Origin: Paenibacillus caseinilyticus
GTDB taxonomy: Bacteria; Bacillota; Bacilli; Paenibacillales; NBRC-103111
Length of the DNA stretch: 64,000 nt
Direction: 5' to 3'
Assembly: GCF_027533645.1 (NCBI RefSeq)
Contig: NZ_JAQAGY010000032.1
Span: 3,393-67,392 of the forward strand
Shown here: in pieces, positions 57,690 through 64,000 of the stretch
Numbering within the stretch: position 1 is the first letter of the stretch
How the letters are laid out: each line of letters begins with the position of its first letter
Notes under the pieces: model-generated
What the model saw: only the letters and a program-made list of their open reading frames with translations
Databases searched by the model: none
Told to the model about the DNA's origin: nothing
Translations under genes and position numbers: made by a program

Positions 57690-57782
57690 AAGATAACCGG
57701 CTTCGCCGTCCTTTATGGTCGATGCGCGTTTATTTAGATATATAAGATGACAGGGTCGAGCCCTAGCGAGCTTATATATTAA
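57690..57782 (-). repeat. dispersed repeat, copy B
   Basis: The fullest of three copies: GATAACCGGCTTCGCC, TCCTTTATGG, GATGCGCGTTTAT, then AAGATGACAGGG and TCGAGCCCTAGCGAGCTTAT. It lies just beyond the terminator of the ABC transporter operon. Copies A and C are at 9692-9747 and 14223-14281. Confidence 0.65.
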
Positions 57783-57783
57783 C

Positions 57784-57822
57784 AAAAAACGTGACCCGCT
57801 CCCAAAGGAATGGAGTCACGTT
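57784..57822 (-). terminator. terminator of the ABC exporter genes
   Basis: On the minus strand AACGTGAC and GTCACGTT pair around a loop, followed by TTTTTGTT. Confidence 0.85.
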
Positions 57823-57857
57823 GGTTATCGATACTGCAGCCTGCCGACGCGCTGTTG

Positions 57858-58640
57858 TCAGCTTCCCGCCACATCGCGCTTCGTGAATACGCCCCAGGAT
57901 ATACCGTAGAATACCAGCCAGTACAGCACCAGCATGATAAGGGAGAATCCGAGCGTCATTCCTTCCATCAGCGGCGCTCCCCCTCCTTCGAAATATGGCG
58001 AGAGATTCGTATTCGCGAACAAGAGATATTTCGCCCATGTGTATCTCAGACTGACAAGAACCACCATGGCCGTTCCGGAGGTGAACATCAGGAAGATCGA
58101 CAGCCCGATCGCAAGCGAAGAACTGCGGAACACGCTCGAGATCATGAAGGCCAGCGTCGCCGTCATCAGAATATCGACTGCTTTGAGCCCGTAGCCCCGC
58201 ATCAGGACAGGCAGACTGTTGTCCGGGGCAACCGCACCGCCCATGCCGAACAGAATCAGTCCGGTGAAGTACGATACGATGAAGAGCAGGAGCAGCATCG
58301 TAAGCAGGAAGAGCAGGACCGAGAGGTACTTGGAGAACAGGATTTTGCCCCGCGAAGCCGGACGGATCAGGAGCAGCTTCACGGTACCCCACGAAAATTC
58401 GGAAGCCACGATATCCCCCGCTATGATAACCGTGCATATGGTAATGAACGAAGCCAGCATCTGGGCGGAACTCATGAACTCCAGCGCATGGCTCATCGGC
58501 ATGACCGTTTCGAGCTTATACTTCATGAGGATGCCCATGGCCAGCACCAGGAACACCAGAAGACCAAGCATAATCCATGTGCGGGTGCGTGAGTATATTT
58601 TCATCTGTTCATTGCGTACAAGCGAAAGCAGGCTAGACAA
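57858..58640 (-). CDS. ABC-2 type transporter permease
   Basis: A 260-residue membrane protein with six helices, including MLGLLVFLVLAMGILMKYK, ITICTVIIAGDIVASEFSWG and VLLFLLTMLLLLFIVSYFTG. It matches the BcrB/YxlG-like ABC-2 permeases. The GDIVASEFSWGTVKLLLIRP segment is the usual first-loop motif. It overlaps the end of the ATPase gene by 8 bp. The pair could export a peptide antibiotic, lipid or toxin; there is no sensor kinase next to it to narrow this down. Confidence 0.92.
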   Translation of the reverse strand: MSSLLSLVRNEQMKIYSRTRTWIMLGLLVFLVLAMGILMKYKLETVMPMSHALEFMSSAQMLASFITICTVIIAGDIVASEFSWGTVKLLLIRPASRGKILFSKYLSVLLFLLTMLLLLFIVSYFTGLILFGMGGAVAPDNSLPVLMRGYGLKAVDILMTATLAFMISSVFRSSSLAIGLSIFLMFTSGTAMVVLVSLRYTWAKYLLFANTNLSPYFEGGGAPLMEGMTLGFSLIMLVLYWLVFYGISWGVFTKRDVAGS

Positions 58641-59553
58641 TCCGATTCCCCCTTGTCACCTCGAGGAATTGATCCTCCAGCGTTTTGCTTTGGATGCGGA
58701 TGCCATAGACGCGGATGCCCGCTCCGACCAGTCTTGCATTCAGGGCGGCGACGCTCTCCCTGCGGTCCGGCAGCCGAACCTCCAGCTCCGACGGCGTACC
58801 TGCCGCCTCCCATTCTCCGGCGAGCAGTTCCCTGGCTTTGTCCGCGTCATCCACTTCGAAGTGGACCGCCACGCCGTCCGCTTCGCCCGGCGTCTCCCGG
58901 AACGAGCGCACGTCGAGCAGACGCCCGTTCTGGATGATCGCCACCCGGTCGCACATCAGCTCCATCTCCGAGAGAAGGTGACTCGAGACGATCACCGCGA
59001 TATTCTCCTCCCGCGCCAGCTGACGCAGATAGTCCCTGAGCTCTCGGATCCCCTCGGGATCGAGCCCATTGGTCGGTTCGTCCAGCACGAGCACCGAAGG
59101 CCGGTGCAGGATGGCCTGCGCCACACCGAGACGCTGCCGCATGCCGAGCGAATAGGTCTTCACCTTATCCCCGATCCGGCTCTCCAGGCGCACCAGCTCC
59201 ACCGCTTCCTGAATCCGCTGCTCGGTGACCCCCGGCATCATTCTCCCAAAGTGCACGAGATTCTGATATCCCGTCATGAACCCGTAGAATTCGGGATTCT
59301 CCACGATCGCGCCCACCTGGACCATCGCCGCCTCGAACTCTCCCGTTACGCTCTTTCCGCCGATGCGCACCTCGCCGCTTGTCATTGAAATCAATCCGAC
59401 CATCATCCGGATGGTCGTCGTTTTGCCTGCACCGTTGGGTCCGAGAAATCCGAATACTTCACCGGGACGCACGTTGAAGGTCAGCCCATCCACGATCGTC
59501 TTGCCCCCGATCTGCTTCGTTACGCCCCGGAGCTCCACCACATTCGTTTCCAT
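58633..59553 (-). CDS. ABC transporter ATP-binding protein
   Basis: A 306-residue ABC ATPase of the BcrA/CcmA type. Walker A is GPNGAGKTTT, the signature is YSLGMRQRLGVAQAIL, Walker B is VLVLDEPTNGLDPEG, and the switch His is in IVSSHLLSEMEL. A C-terminal domain of about 85 residues follows. The ATG at 59553 follows GGAGGAG; a longer upstream frame has no site. It forms an exporter with the downstream ABC-2 permease. Confidence 0.94.
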   Translation of the reverse strand: METNVVELRGVTKQIGGKTIVDGLTFNVRPGEVFGFLGPNGAGKTTTIRMMVGLISMTSGEVRIGGKSVTGEFEAAMVQVGAIVENPEFYGFMTGYQNLVHFGRMMPGVTEQRIQEAVELVRLESRIGDKVKTYSLGMRQRLGVAQAILHRPSVLVLDEPTNGLDPEGIRELRDYLRQLAREENIAVIVSSHLLSEMELMCDRVAIIQNGRLLDVRSFRETPGEADGVAVHFEVDDADKARELLAGEWEAAGTPSELEVRLPDRRESVAALNARLVGAGIRVYGIRIQSKTLEDQFLEVTRGNRIV

Positions 59554-59669
59554 TATCGCTCCTCCATTAAGTAAGCCAGCAGTACAACGCCAAAAGGTAT
59601 CGTAACCCTTCCTAAACAGGAAAAGTATACCATACCTTAGGAGGAGGTCCAAACGGATCCTTCCGTTCT

Positions 59670-60491
59670 TCAAGCTTCCTCTTGATCTTCATAATACTTC
59701 GAAAGCGAAACGATCATGCTCCCCATCCGCTCTTCCTCCGGCGCCACGACACGGTCGATCCCCTCGTCCCGCAGTGCCTCGGCCGTCACTTTGCCTACCG
59801 CCACGGCTACGGCACGATGCCGGAACGCTTCCAACAAGCGGTCTGCCAATCCCTGCTCCCGCGCATAAGCCATCAGGAAGCGGACCTGCGGCGTCGAGGT
59901 GAATGTGACGGCATCGATCTCGCCTGCCAGAATCTCGCCGAGCAGCGTGTCGACGACCGTCAAGTCAGGCGGCACATGCCGGTACGGCAGAATGCCGTAG
60001 TGTTGAGCCCCCTGGCCGGCAAGCCATTCGACCAGCCTCGGCGCATGATCCCCGTACAGCTGAAGGGCAACCTTGCGGCCCTTGAGATCGAGAGAACGCT
60101 CCTGCAGTGCACGGAGAATGCCGTCCGTCGTGCCGTCATCCGCCTTCACCGTCGGCTCAATCCCTAGTTCCTTCAGATACTTCACGGTCTTATAACCCCG
60201 GACTGCTACAGGAATCGTCCGCAGCTTCTCCAGGAAGTCCTCCCTCAGCCCTATGCTCTCGGCTACCTCCAGCAGCATCCCTGTGCCTTGGGACGTCGTG
60301 AGCACGATCCAGTCGGTCCCTTCACGGACCAGCTTGCGGATCTCTTCTTCGGTCCCCTCCCTCTCCATCGCTACGGACCCCTGAGCCGGTCTGACCACCG
60401 GAATACCGCCGAGCTTTTCTACGATAATGCTGAGTTCAGCCGCCTTCCGCGGCCCCGTCAGTGCGATACGTTTGCCTTCCAACCTGCGCAT
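59670..60491 (-). CDS. hemD: uroporphyrinogen-III synthase
   Basis: A 273-residue protein with the two-domain HemD fold. Recognisable parts are GKRIALTGPRKAAELS, DWIVLTTSQGTGMLLEV, VALQLYGDHAPRLVEWLAGQ and DAVTFTSTPQVRFLMAYA. The ATG at 60491 follows AAAGGGG. It closes the tetrapyrrole ring with D-ring inversion, which feeds haem, sirohaem and cobalamin. It is not near other hem genes, so it may be a second, cobalamin- or sirohaem-related copy; this is an inference. Confidence 0.88.
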   Translation of the reverse strand: MRRLEGKRIALTGPRKAAELSIIVEKLGGIPVVRPAQGSVAMEREGTEEEIRKLVREGTDWIVLTTSQGTGMLLEVAESIGLREDFLEKLRTIPVAVRGYKTVKYLKELGIEPTVKADDGTTDGILRALQERSLDLKGRKVALQLYGDHAPRLVEWLAGQGAQHYGILPYRHVPPDLTVVDTLLGEILAGEIDAVTFTSTPQVRFLMAYAREQGLADRLLEAFRHRAVAVAVGKVTAEALRDEGIDRVVAPEEERMGSMIVSLSKYYEDQEEA

Positions 60492-60896
60492 GGTTTCGCC
60501 CCTTTCCTTCTGTTTCACCGGACACCTTCTCTATCATTTCATTACAGAAGCAAGAGAGATGGAATCCCGCCTCCAAGTAACATGTAATGTATCCTGACAT
60601 AACGAATTAGTTGTACTATAACCCACAGAAGGGCATTTTTCAATACATTCTTGCTTATCTTATTCATCAAATTCTCTTATTCCTAAAAGAAACGCGAACA
60701 TTAGATGAAATTATTATGGATTCTGTTCGCATTTACCTATCAATCCCCTCTGCGGCTCCCCCGATGGATCTCTGCATCCTTACCGCGGACAGCCCTCCAC
60801 GCTGCCACATGTAGGTTTAGTTTCCGTAAGATGTGGCAAGTCTAGTACTATCAACTCGCTTACAAGCCAGTAATGCTAGAGGAGGAACGCTGAGCC
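60492..60896. other. gene-free AT-rich stretch with an inverted repeat
   Basis: No gene is seen. GCGAACA (60694-60700) and TGTTCGC (60724-60730) are inverted arms 23 bp apart. The spacing does not fit a LexA box. Confidence 0.45.
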
Positions 60897-61610
60897 ATGA
60901 ACCCTGCATCACCTTACAAGCTGACACGCCGCCTGCTACTGGCCGGCAGCACCCTTGCTTTGCTTTTGCTGCCTGTCCATGCAGCCTATGCCATTCCCTT
61001 ATCCCATGACGGTTCCGCCGATATAACCTGCTATATGGCCCCTTACGACTGCGGGGCAGACTCGTCCCCCTCCCCTTCGGGAAGCAGCGGAGAACTGCCC
61101 GAGGCCATCCGCTACGAAGTCCGTACCGGCGATACGCTCTATCGTATCGCCCGCTCCTTCGGCATTGGCGTCTCGGATCTGTATGCCGCCAATGCCCTCT
61201 CCGACTCGCAGCGGCTGAAAGTCGGACAAGTGCTCGACATCCCGCCGCTCGGCGCCTCGCTTCGGCTTCCCGAAGGGGAAGGTGTCGTGAGCCAGGTGCT
61301 CACTTCCACGCTCACCGCATATACCTCGGGAGCGGAATCTACAGGCAAATCGCCAGGCAATCCGGCTTACGGCATTACATACAGCGGCAGCCGGGCCGAG
61401 GAGGGACGTACGGTCGCCGTCGATCCCGAGCTCATTCCGATCGGCTCTACCGTCTTCATCGACGGCATCGGCCTGCGCAAGGCCGAGGATACCGGCTCCG
61501 CGATTCAAGGGGCCCGGATCGATATTTACATGCAGGATGTGCAGCAGGCCCGGCAGTTCGGCGTGAAGAAGAATGTCAAAGTGTATGTACTCTCCGGGGA
61601 TGCCGTCTAA
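60897..61610 (+). CDS. secreted LysM and 3D-domain cell wall protein
   Basis: A 237-residue exported protein: signal peptide (about 1-33, with LLLAGSTLALLLLPVHAAYA), a short Ser/Pro linker, a LysM peptidoglycan-binding domain (about 70-115, YEVRTGDTLYRIARSFGIGV) and a C-terminal 3D domain (about 135-235). The three aspartates that name it can be placed in VAVDPELIPIG, KAEDTGSAI and GARIDIYMQD. It is similar to YocH and other wall autolysins of the lytic transglycosylase-like double-psi barrel type. GGAGGAACG precedes the ATG. Confidence 0.93.
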   Translation: MNPASPYKLTRRLLLAGSTLALLLLPVHAAYAIPLSHDGSADITCYMAPYDCGADSSPSPSGSSGELPEAIRYEVRTGDTLYRIARSFGIGVSDLYAANALSDSQRLKVGQVLDIPPLGASLRLPEGEGVVSQVLTSTLTAYTSGAESTGKSPGNPAYGITYSGSRAEEGRTVAVDPELIPIGSTVFIDGIGLRKAEDTGSAIQGARIDIYMQDVQQARQFGVKKNVKVYVLSGDAV

Positions 61611-61687
61611 CAGAGCCCCATGTCTGCGGCAGCTCCACACAAGAAACAGGCCAAATAACGGCGGATACGATGGAGCCTCCGATGAGG

Positions 61688-62284
61688 TCAGTTTCCGCCA
61701 TATTTGGCCTGCAGTGCTTTGACGTTGTCCATCAGTTCCTGACCGAACAGCCTTTCGAACCTGTCATACAAAGGCTCCAGCGCTTCGATCCATTCTCTGC
61801 GTTCCTCCGGCGTCTGATGGTGGATCTGCAGCCCCGCGCACTTCTCCAGCTCCAGAAGCTTGCTCTCGTTCATCTGCTGCGCGTTCTGGTTCGCCCACTG
61901 CGTCGCAGCCTCCATGGCGTCCCGGATCAGGTCCTGCTCCCGCGGCCGAAGCCGGCTCCAGAACGCTTCGTTCATGAGCACGGCATAGTTCAAACATCCG
62001 TGCGAGGTCAGCGTCATATGCTTCTGGACTTCGCAGAATTTCTTCGAGTGAATGTTGGACACAGTATTCTCGCCGCCGTCGACGATTCCCGTCTCGAGCG
62101 CTTAGTAGGTGTTATTGAACGGAATGGGGAGCACGGAGACGCCCAACAAGCCGAATTGCTCCTCGATCACCCGTCCCGGTAGCACCCGGAACCGCTGTCC
62201 GGCCATATCCTGCGGATGCAGGATCGGTCCCCGATTCGAGGTCATATGCTTGAATCCGTTCCTCCAATAGGCTAGAGCGGTTCT
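61688..62284 (-). pseudogene. dctP: remnant of a TRAP transporter substrate-binding protein (DctP)
   Basis: The minus-strand frame reads ALAYWRNGFKHMTSNRGPIL, then DMAGQRFRVLPGRVIEEQFG, then VLPIPFNNTY, an in-frame TAA at 62104-62102, and continues ALETGIVDGGENTVSNIHS to the normal C-terminus. This is the second half of a DctP protein. Another stop lies at 62287, and the N-terminal half is not recognisable upstream. The gene is therefore dead, with at least one nonsense change and a lost 5' part. Confidence 0.85.
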
Positions 62285-62400
62285 TTAGTATACAGCAATC
62301 CATTCCTCGGTACAGCCTCTCCCCTCTCATGAACTCACTCTCTTCCGGTTACACTAATGACAAGATCTGCCGAAGCGAAGCCAAGGGAGGAACGGTGAAC

Positions 62401-62865
62401 ATGCTGCGAAAAGAACACATCCCCCGCCTTCTGATCTGTCTGACGGCCAGCACCTGTCTGCTTGCCGGATGCGGCAAGGCGCAGGAACAGCAAGGCGGTG
62501 CCAAGGCACAGAGCGCACCACAAGAGTCCAAGCCCCCCATCGACACCGAGCTGCAGCAGCATATGAAGATGTACCAGGAACTCAAAAAGCAGGAGAACGA
62601 GCAGGCCGTGAAACGCCGCGAAGCCGAAAAGAAAACGCTGGAAAAGCTCCAAAAGGAAAGAGAGAAAACCATGCTGAGGGAGCTGCAGTATGAGGATAAA
62701 GTCCTCAAAGGCGGCAACCCGTGGAAAACCCAGAACAAAAAGGATAGCCAGAAGGAAGAAGGGAAGGAAGAGGACGGGAAAAAGAAAGAAAAAGGCGAAG
62801 AAAAGGGCGAGGAAGGCGGATCCGGACAGAGCAGCGAGAATCAAGGCGGCGGTTCCGGTTCCTAA
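62401..62865 (+). CDS. small charged lipoprotein
   Basis: A 154-residue lipoprotein read from the ATG at 62401, after GGGAGGAAC. The signal peptide ends in a lipobox (CLLAGC). The mature part is a Glu/Lys/Gln-rich helix (about 60-110, probable coiled coil) and a tail of Lys/Glu and Gly/Ser. No family is recognised. It sits between two transporter remnants, so it may be a recent arrival or simply a survivor in decaying DNA. Confidence 0.75.
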   Translation: MLRKEHIPRLLICLTASTCLLAGCGKAQEQQGGAKAQSAPQESKPPIDTELQQHMKMYQELKKQENEQAVKRREAEKKTLEKLQKEREKTMLRELQYEDKVLKGGNPWKTQNKKDSQKEEGKEEDGKKKEKGEEKGEEGGSGQSSENQGGGSGS

Positions 62866-62880
62866 GGAGGGGCCCGGGCC

Positions 62881-62994
62881 GTCACGAAGCTCATTGGCAA
62901 CGGGGTAGCTACCGCGGTCGTCTCGAAGATGGAGGGCGAGTTCACCCCCCACATGACCGAGATCCATTCCTCGCCCAAGCAGTACAGCGCCTAA
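62881..62994 (+). pseudogene. C-terminal remnant of a dicarboxylate/cation symporter
   Basis: The frame reads VTKLIGNGVATAVVSKMEGE, then FTPHMTEIHSSP to a TAA at 62992-62994. The GNGVATAVVSK segment is the typical end of DctA/GltP-type symporters. Only about 38 codons remain; the rest of the gene is gone. It starts just after the lipoprotein stop in the same frame. Confidence 0.7.
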
Positions 62995-63084
62995 CGCACA
63001 GCAGCCTCTTGCCATGTTGAGGCGGGAGCTGACTTGGTTTTACACTGCCATTCATCCTATCGCCTCACCTTGGGTTGAAAAGAC

Positions 63085-63134
63085 AAATAAAAGCCCCGTA
63101 GGGCAGGTCCTGTAACTGCCTGCTCTATGGGGCT
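63085..63134 (-). terminator. terminator after the beta-galactosidase gene
   Basis: On the minus strand AGCCCC and GGGGCT with inner AGGCAG/CTGCCT pairing are followed by TTTTATTTG. Confidence 0.85.
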
Positions 63135-63181
63135 GTTATTCTATTCGTCATTACCCTTGTACTGTTGGGACACGCTGCCCA

Positions 63182-64000
63182 TTACCGGCTGAGCACACCC
63201 TGCGTATCGCAGCACGTGCTGCTCTCCGCCGGAGCGGCCGCCTGGAGGATCACCACGCCGTGGGGAGGCAGTTCCACTGGACCGGCCGCTTTCTCTCCGG
63301 ACAAAACATCGACCGCTTCCAGTGCAGCGGCATCCACCGCCTGCGGCGTGCCGTTGTGATTCAGCAGGAAGTAGTAGTCCTTGCCGTCTTTACGGCGGCG
63401 GGAGACTTCCACACCGTCCGGCGTGACCAGCAGCGGCTCAATGCCCTTATCACGGCAGAGCTGCTGGAGCAGGCCCTGCAGGAAACTCGGCTCTGGACTG
63501 GAAGCCAAGTACCAGGCCTGCCCCTGACCGAATCGGTTCGCTGTTACCACCGGCATTCCCTTGTAGAAGTCCTCGCCATACTCGGCAATCACCTCCGCGC
63601 CTTCACTGTGGATCAGGTCGCACAGCATCTCGCAGGCATACTCCCCTTGAAGCTCACCAAGCTCCTGCTTCATCACGATCCGGTTCTGCTTGCCGGGCAG
63701 CAGCGCATCGATCTCTTCCGCCCAGATGCCGAGCACCTTGCGCAGCTCGCCTGGGTACCCGCCCAGCGTGACGATGTCGTTCTCATTGACAATGCCGCTG
63801 AAGAACGTGGTCAGGAACGTACCGCCGCCTTGCACGAAGTCTTCCACCTTTTGGGCATAGCCGGCCTTCACCATGTACAGCACCGGTGCGATCACCACAT
63901 CGTAACCACTGAGATCCGTATCCGTGCCTATCATATCTACCTGGATGTTGGCCCGGTACAGCGCATCGTAATACTTGTGCACTTCATCTACATACTTCAG
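63182..64000 (-). CDS. GH42 beta-galactosidase, C-terminal part (5' end outside window)
   Basis: About 273 codons are visible, open to the window edge. They cover the trimerisation domain (SGYDVVIAPVLYMVKAGYAQ, then FVQGGGTFLTTFFSGIVNEN, and YACEMLCDLIHSEGAEVIAE) and the small C-terminal beta domain (KDYYFLLNHNGTPQAVDA). The catalytic barrel lies beyond the window. No signal peptide can be judged. The enzyme should cleave beta-galactosides from plant oligosaccharides or lactose. Confidence 0.92.
   Translation of the reverse strand: MKYVDEVHKYYDALYRANIQVDMIGTDTDLSGYDVVIAPVLYMVKAGYAQKVEDFVQGGGTFLTTFFSGIVNENDIVTLGGYPGELRKVLGIWAEEIDALLPGKQNRIVMKQELGELQGEYACEMLCDLIHSEGAEVIAEYGEDFYKGMPVVTANRFGQGQAWYLASSPEPSFLQGLLQQLCRDKGIEPLLVTPDGVEVSRRRKDGKDYYFLLNHNGTPQAVDAAALEAVDVLSGEKAAGPVELPPHGVVILQAAAPAESSTCCDTQGVLSR

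Noticed and set aside
60694..60730. Inverted arms GCGAACA and TGTTCGC as a LexA box
   Set aside because: The arms are 23 bp apart, whereas the Gram-positive LexA site needs about 4 bp between half-sites.

Overview
The window looks like chromosome from a high-GC, endospore-forming Firmicute, most probably Paenibacillus (GC close to 60 percent, as in the P. mucilaginosus group). This is inferred from the pheS-pheT-zapA order behind a T-box leader, the anaerobic cbi cluster with CbiX and a CbiH60-type protein, strong Shine-Dalgarno sites with GTG/TTG starts, and Bacillus-type families (Amj, FapA, YunD-like, CD3324, PxpABC). The genus is an inference, because no search could be run.

Layout. 1-7100: a ZapA protein fused to an enormous repetitive coiled coil that runs off the left edge, then pheT and pheS under a T-box. 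7100-14000: a DUF2238 membrane protein, a secreted propeller-like protein, a ferritin operon with a Fur-like box on its promoter, an ECF41-type sigma factor next to its likely target (a carboxymuconolactone decarboxylase), and a PAS-GGDEF protein. 14300-26240: a ten-gene minus-strand cobalamin operon (cbiH60-X-J-C-D-ET-L-F-G-A) behind a promoter, a cobalamin riboswitch and a terminator. 26350-31050: small mixed genes, an AT-rich island with a zinc-ribbon gene, tRNA-Gly(CCC) and an aldo/keto reductase. 31200-34740: a GGDEF-EAL protein and a CopC-CopD fusion. 34950-39280: a second cobalamin riboswitch controlling class I ribonucleotide reductase, whose two genes are separated by 646 bp of hairpins and repeats. 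39300-41500: a response regulator and an HPt-REC-GGDEF-REC hybrid. 41700-48800: small genes, a TauE/SafE exporter, the 5-oxoprolinase genes pxpA and pxpBC with a cluster of tiny ORFs between them, and an esterase. 49100-56500: a YunD-type nucleotidase, phnD, fapA and phnC-phnE-phnE. 56600-64000: Amj flippase, an ABC exporter, hemD, a LysM-3D protein, decayed dicarboxylate transporter genes, a lipoprotein and the C-terminal part of a GH42 beta-galactosidase.

How parts work together. The cbi operon should make cobyrinic acid a,c-diamide and be switched off by cobalamin. The second riboswitch should switch off the cobalamin-independent class I reductase when cobalamin is present, so both ends of cobalamin economy are visible. 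The points most worth following up are the ZapA coiled coil with its 29-residue repeats and heptad-sized indels, the nrdA-nrdB spacer, the tiny-ORF cluster at 44983-45717, a dispersed repeat found three times just beyond terminators, and an apparent AUC start codon on a DUF2935 gene.
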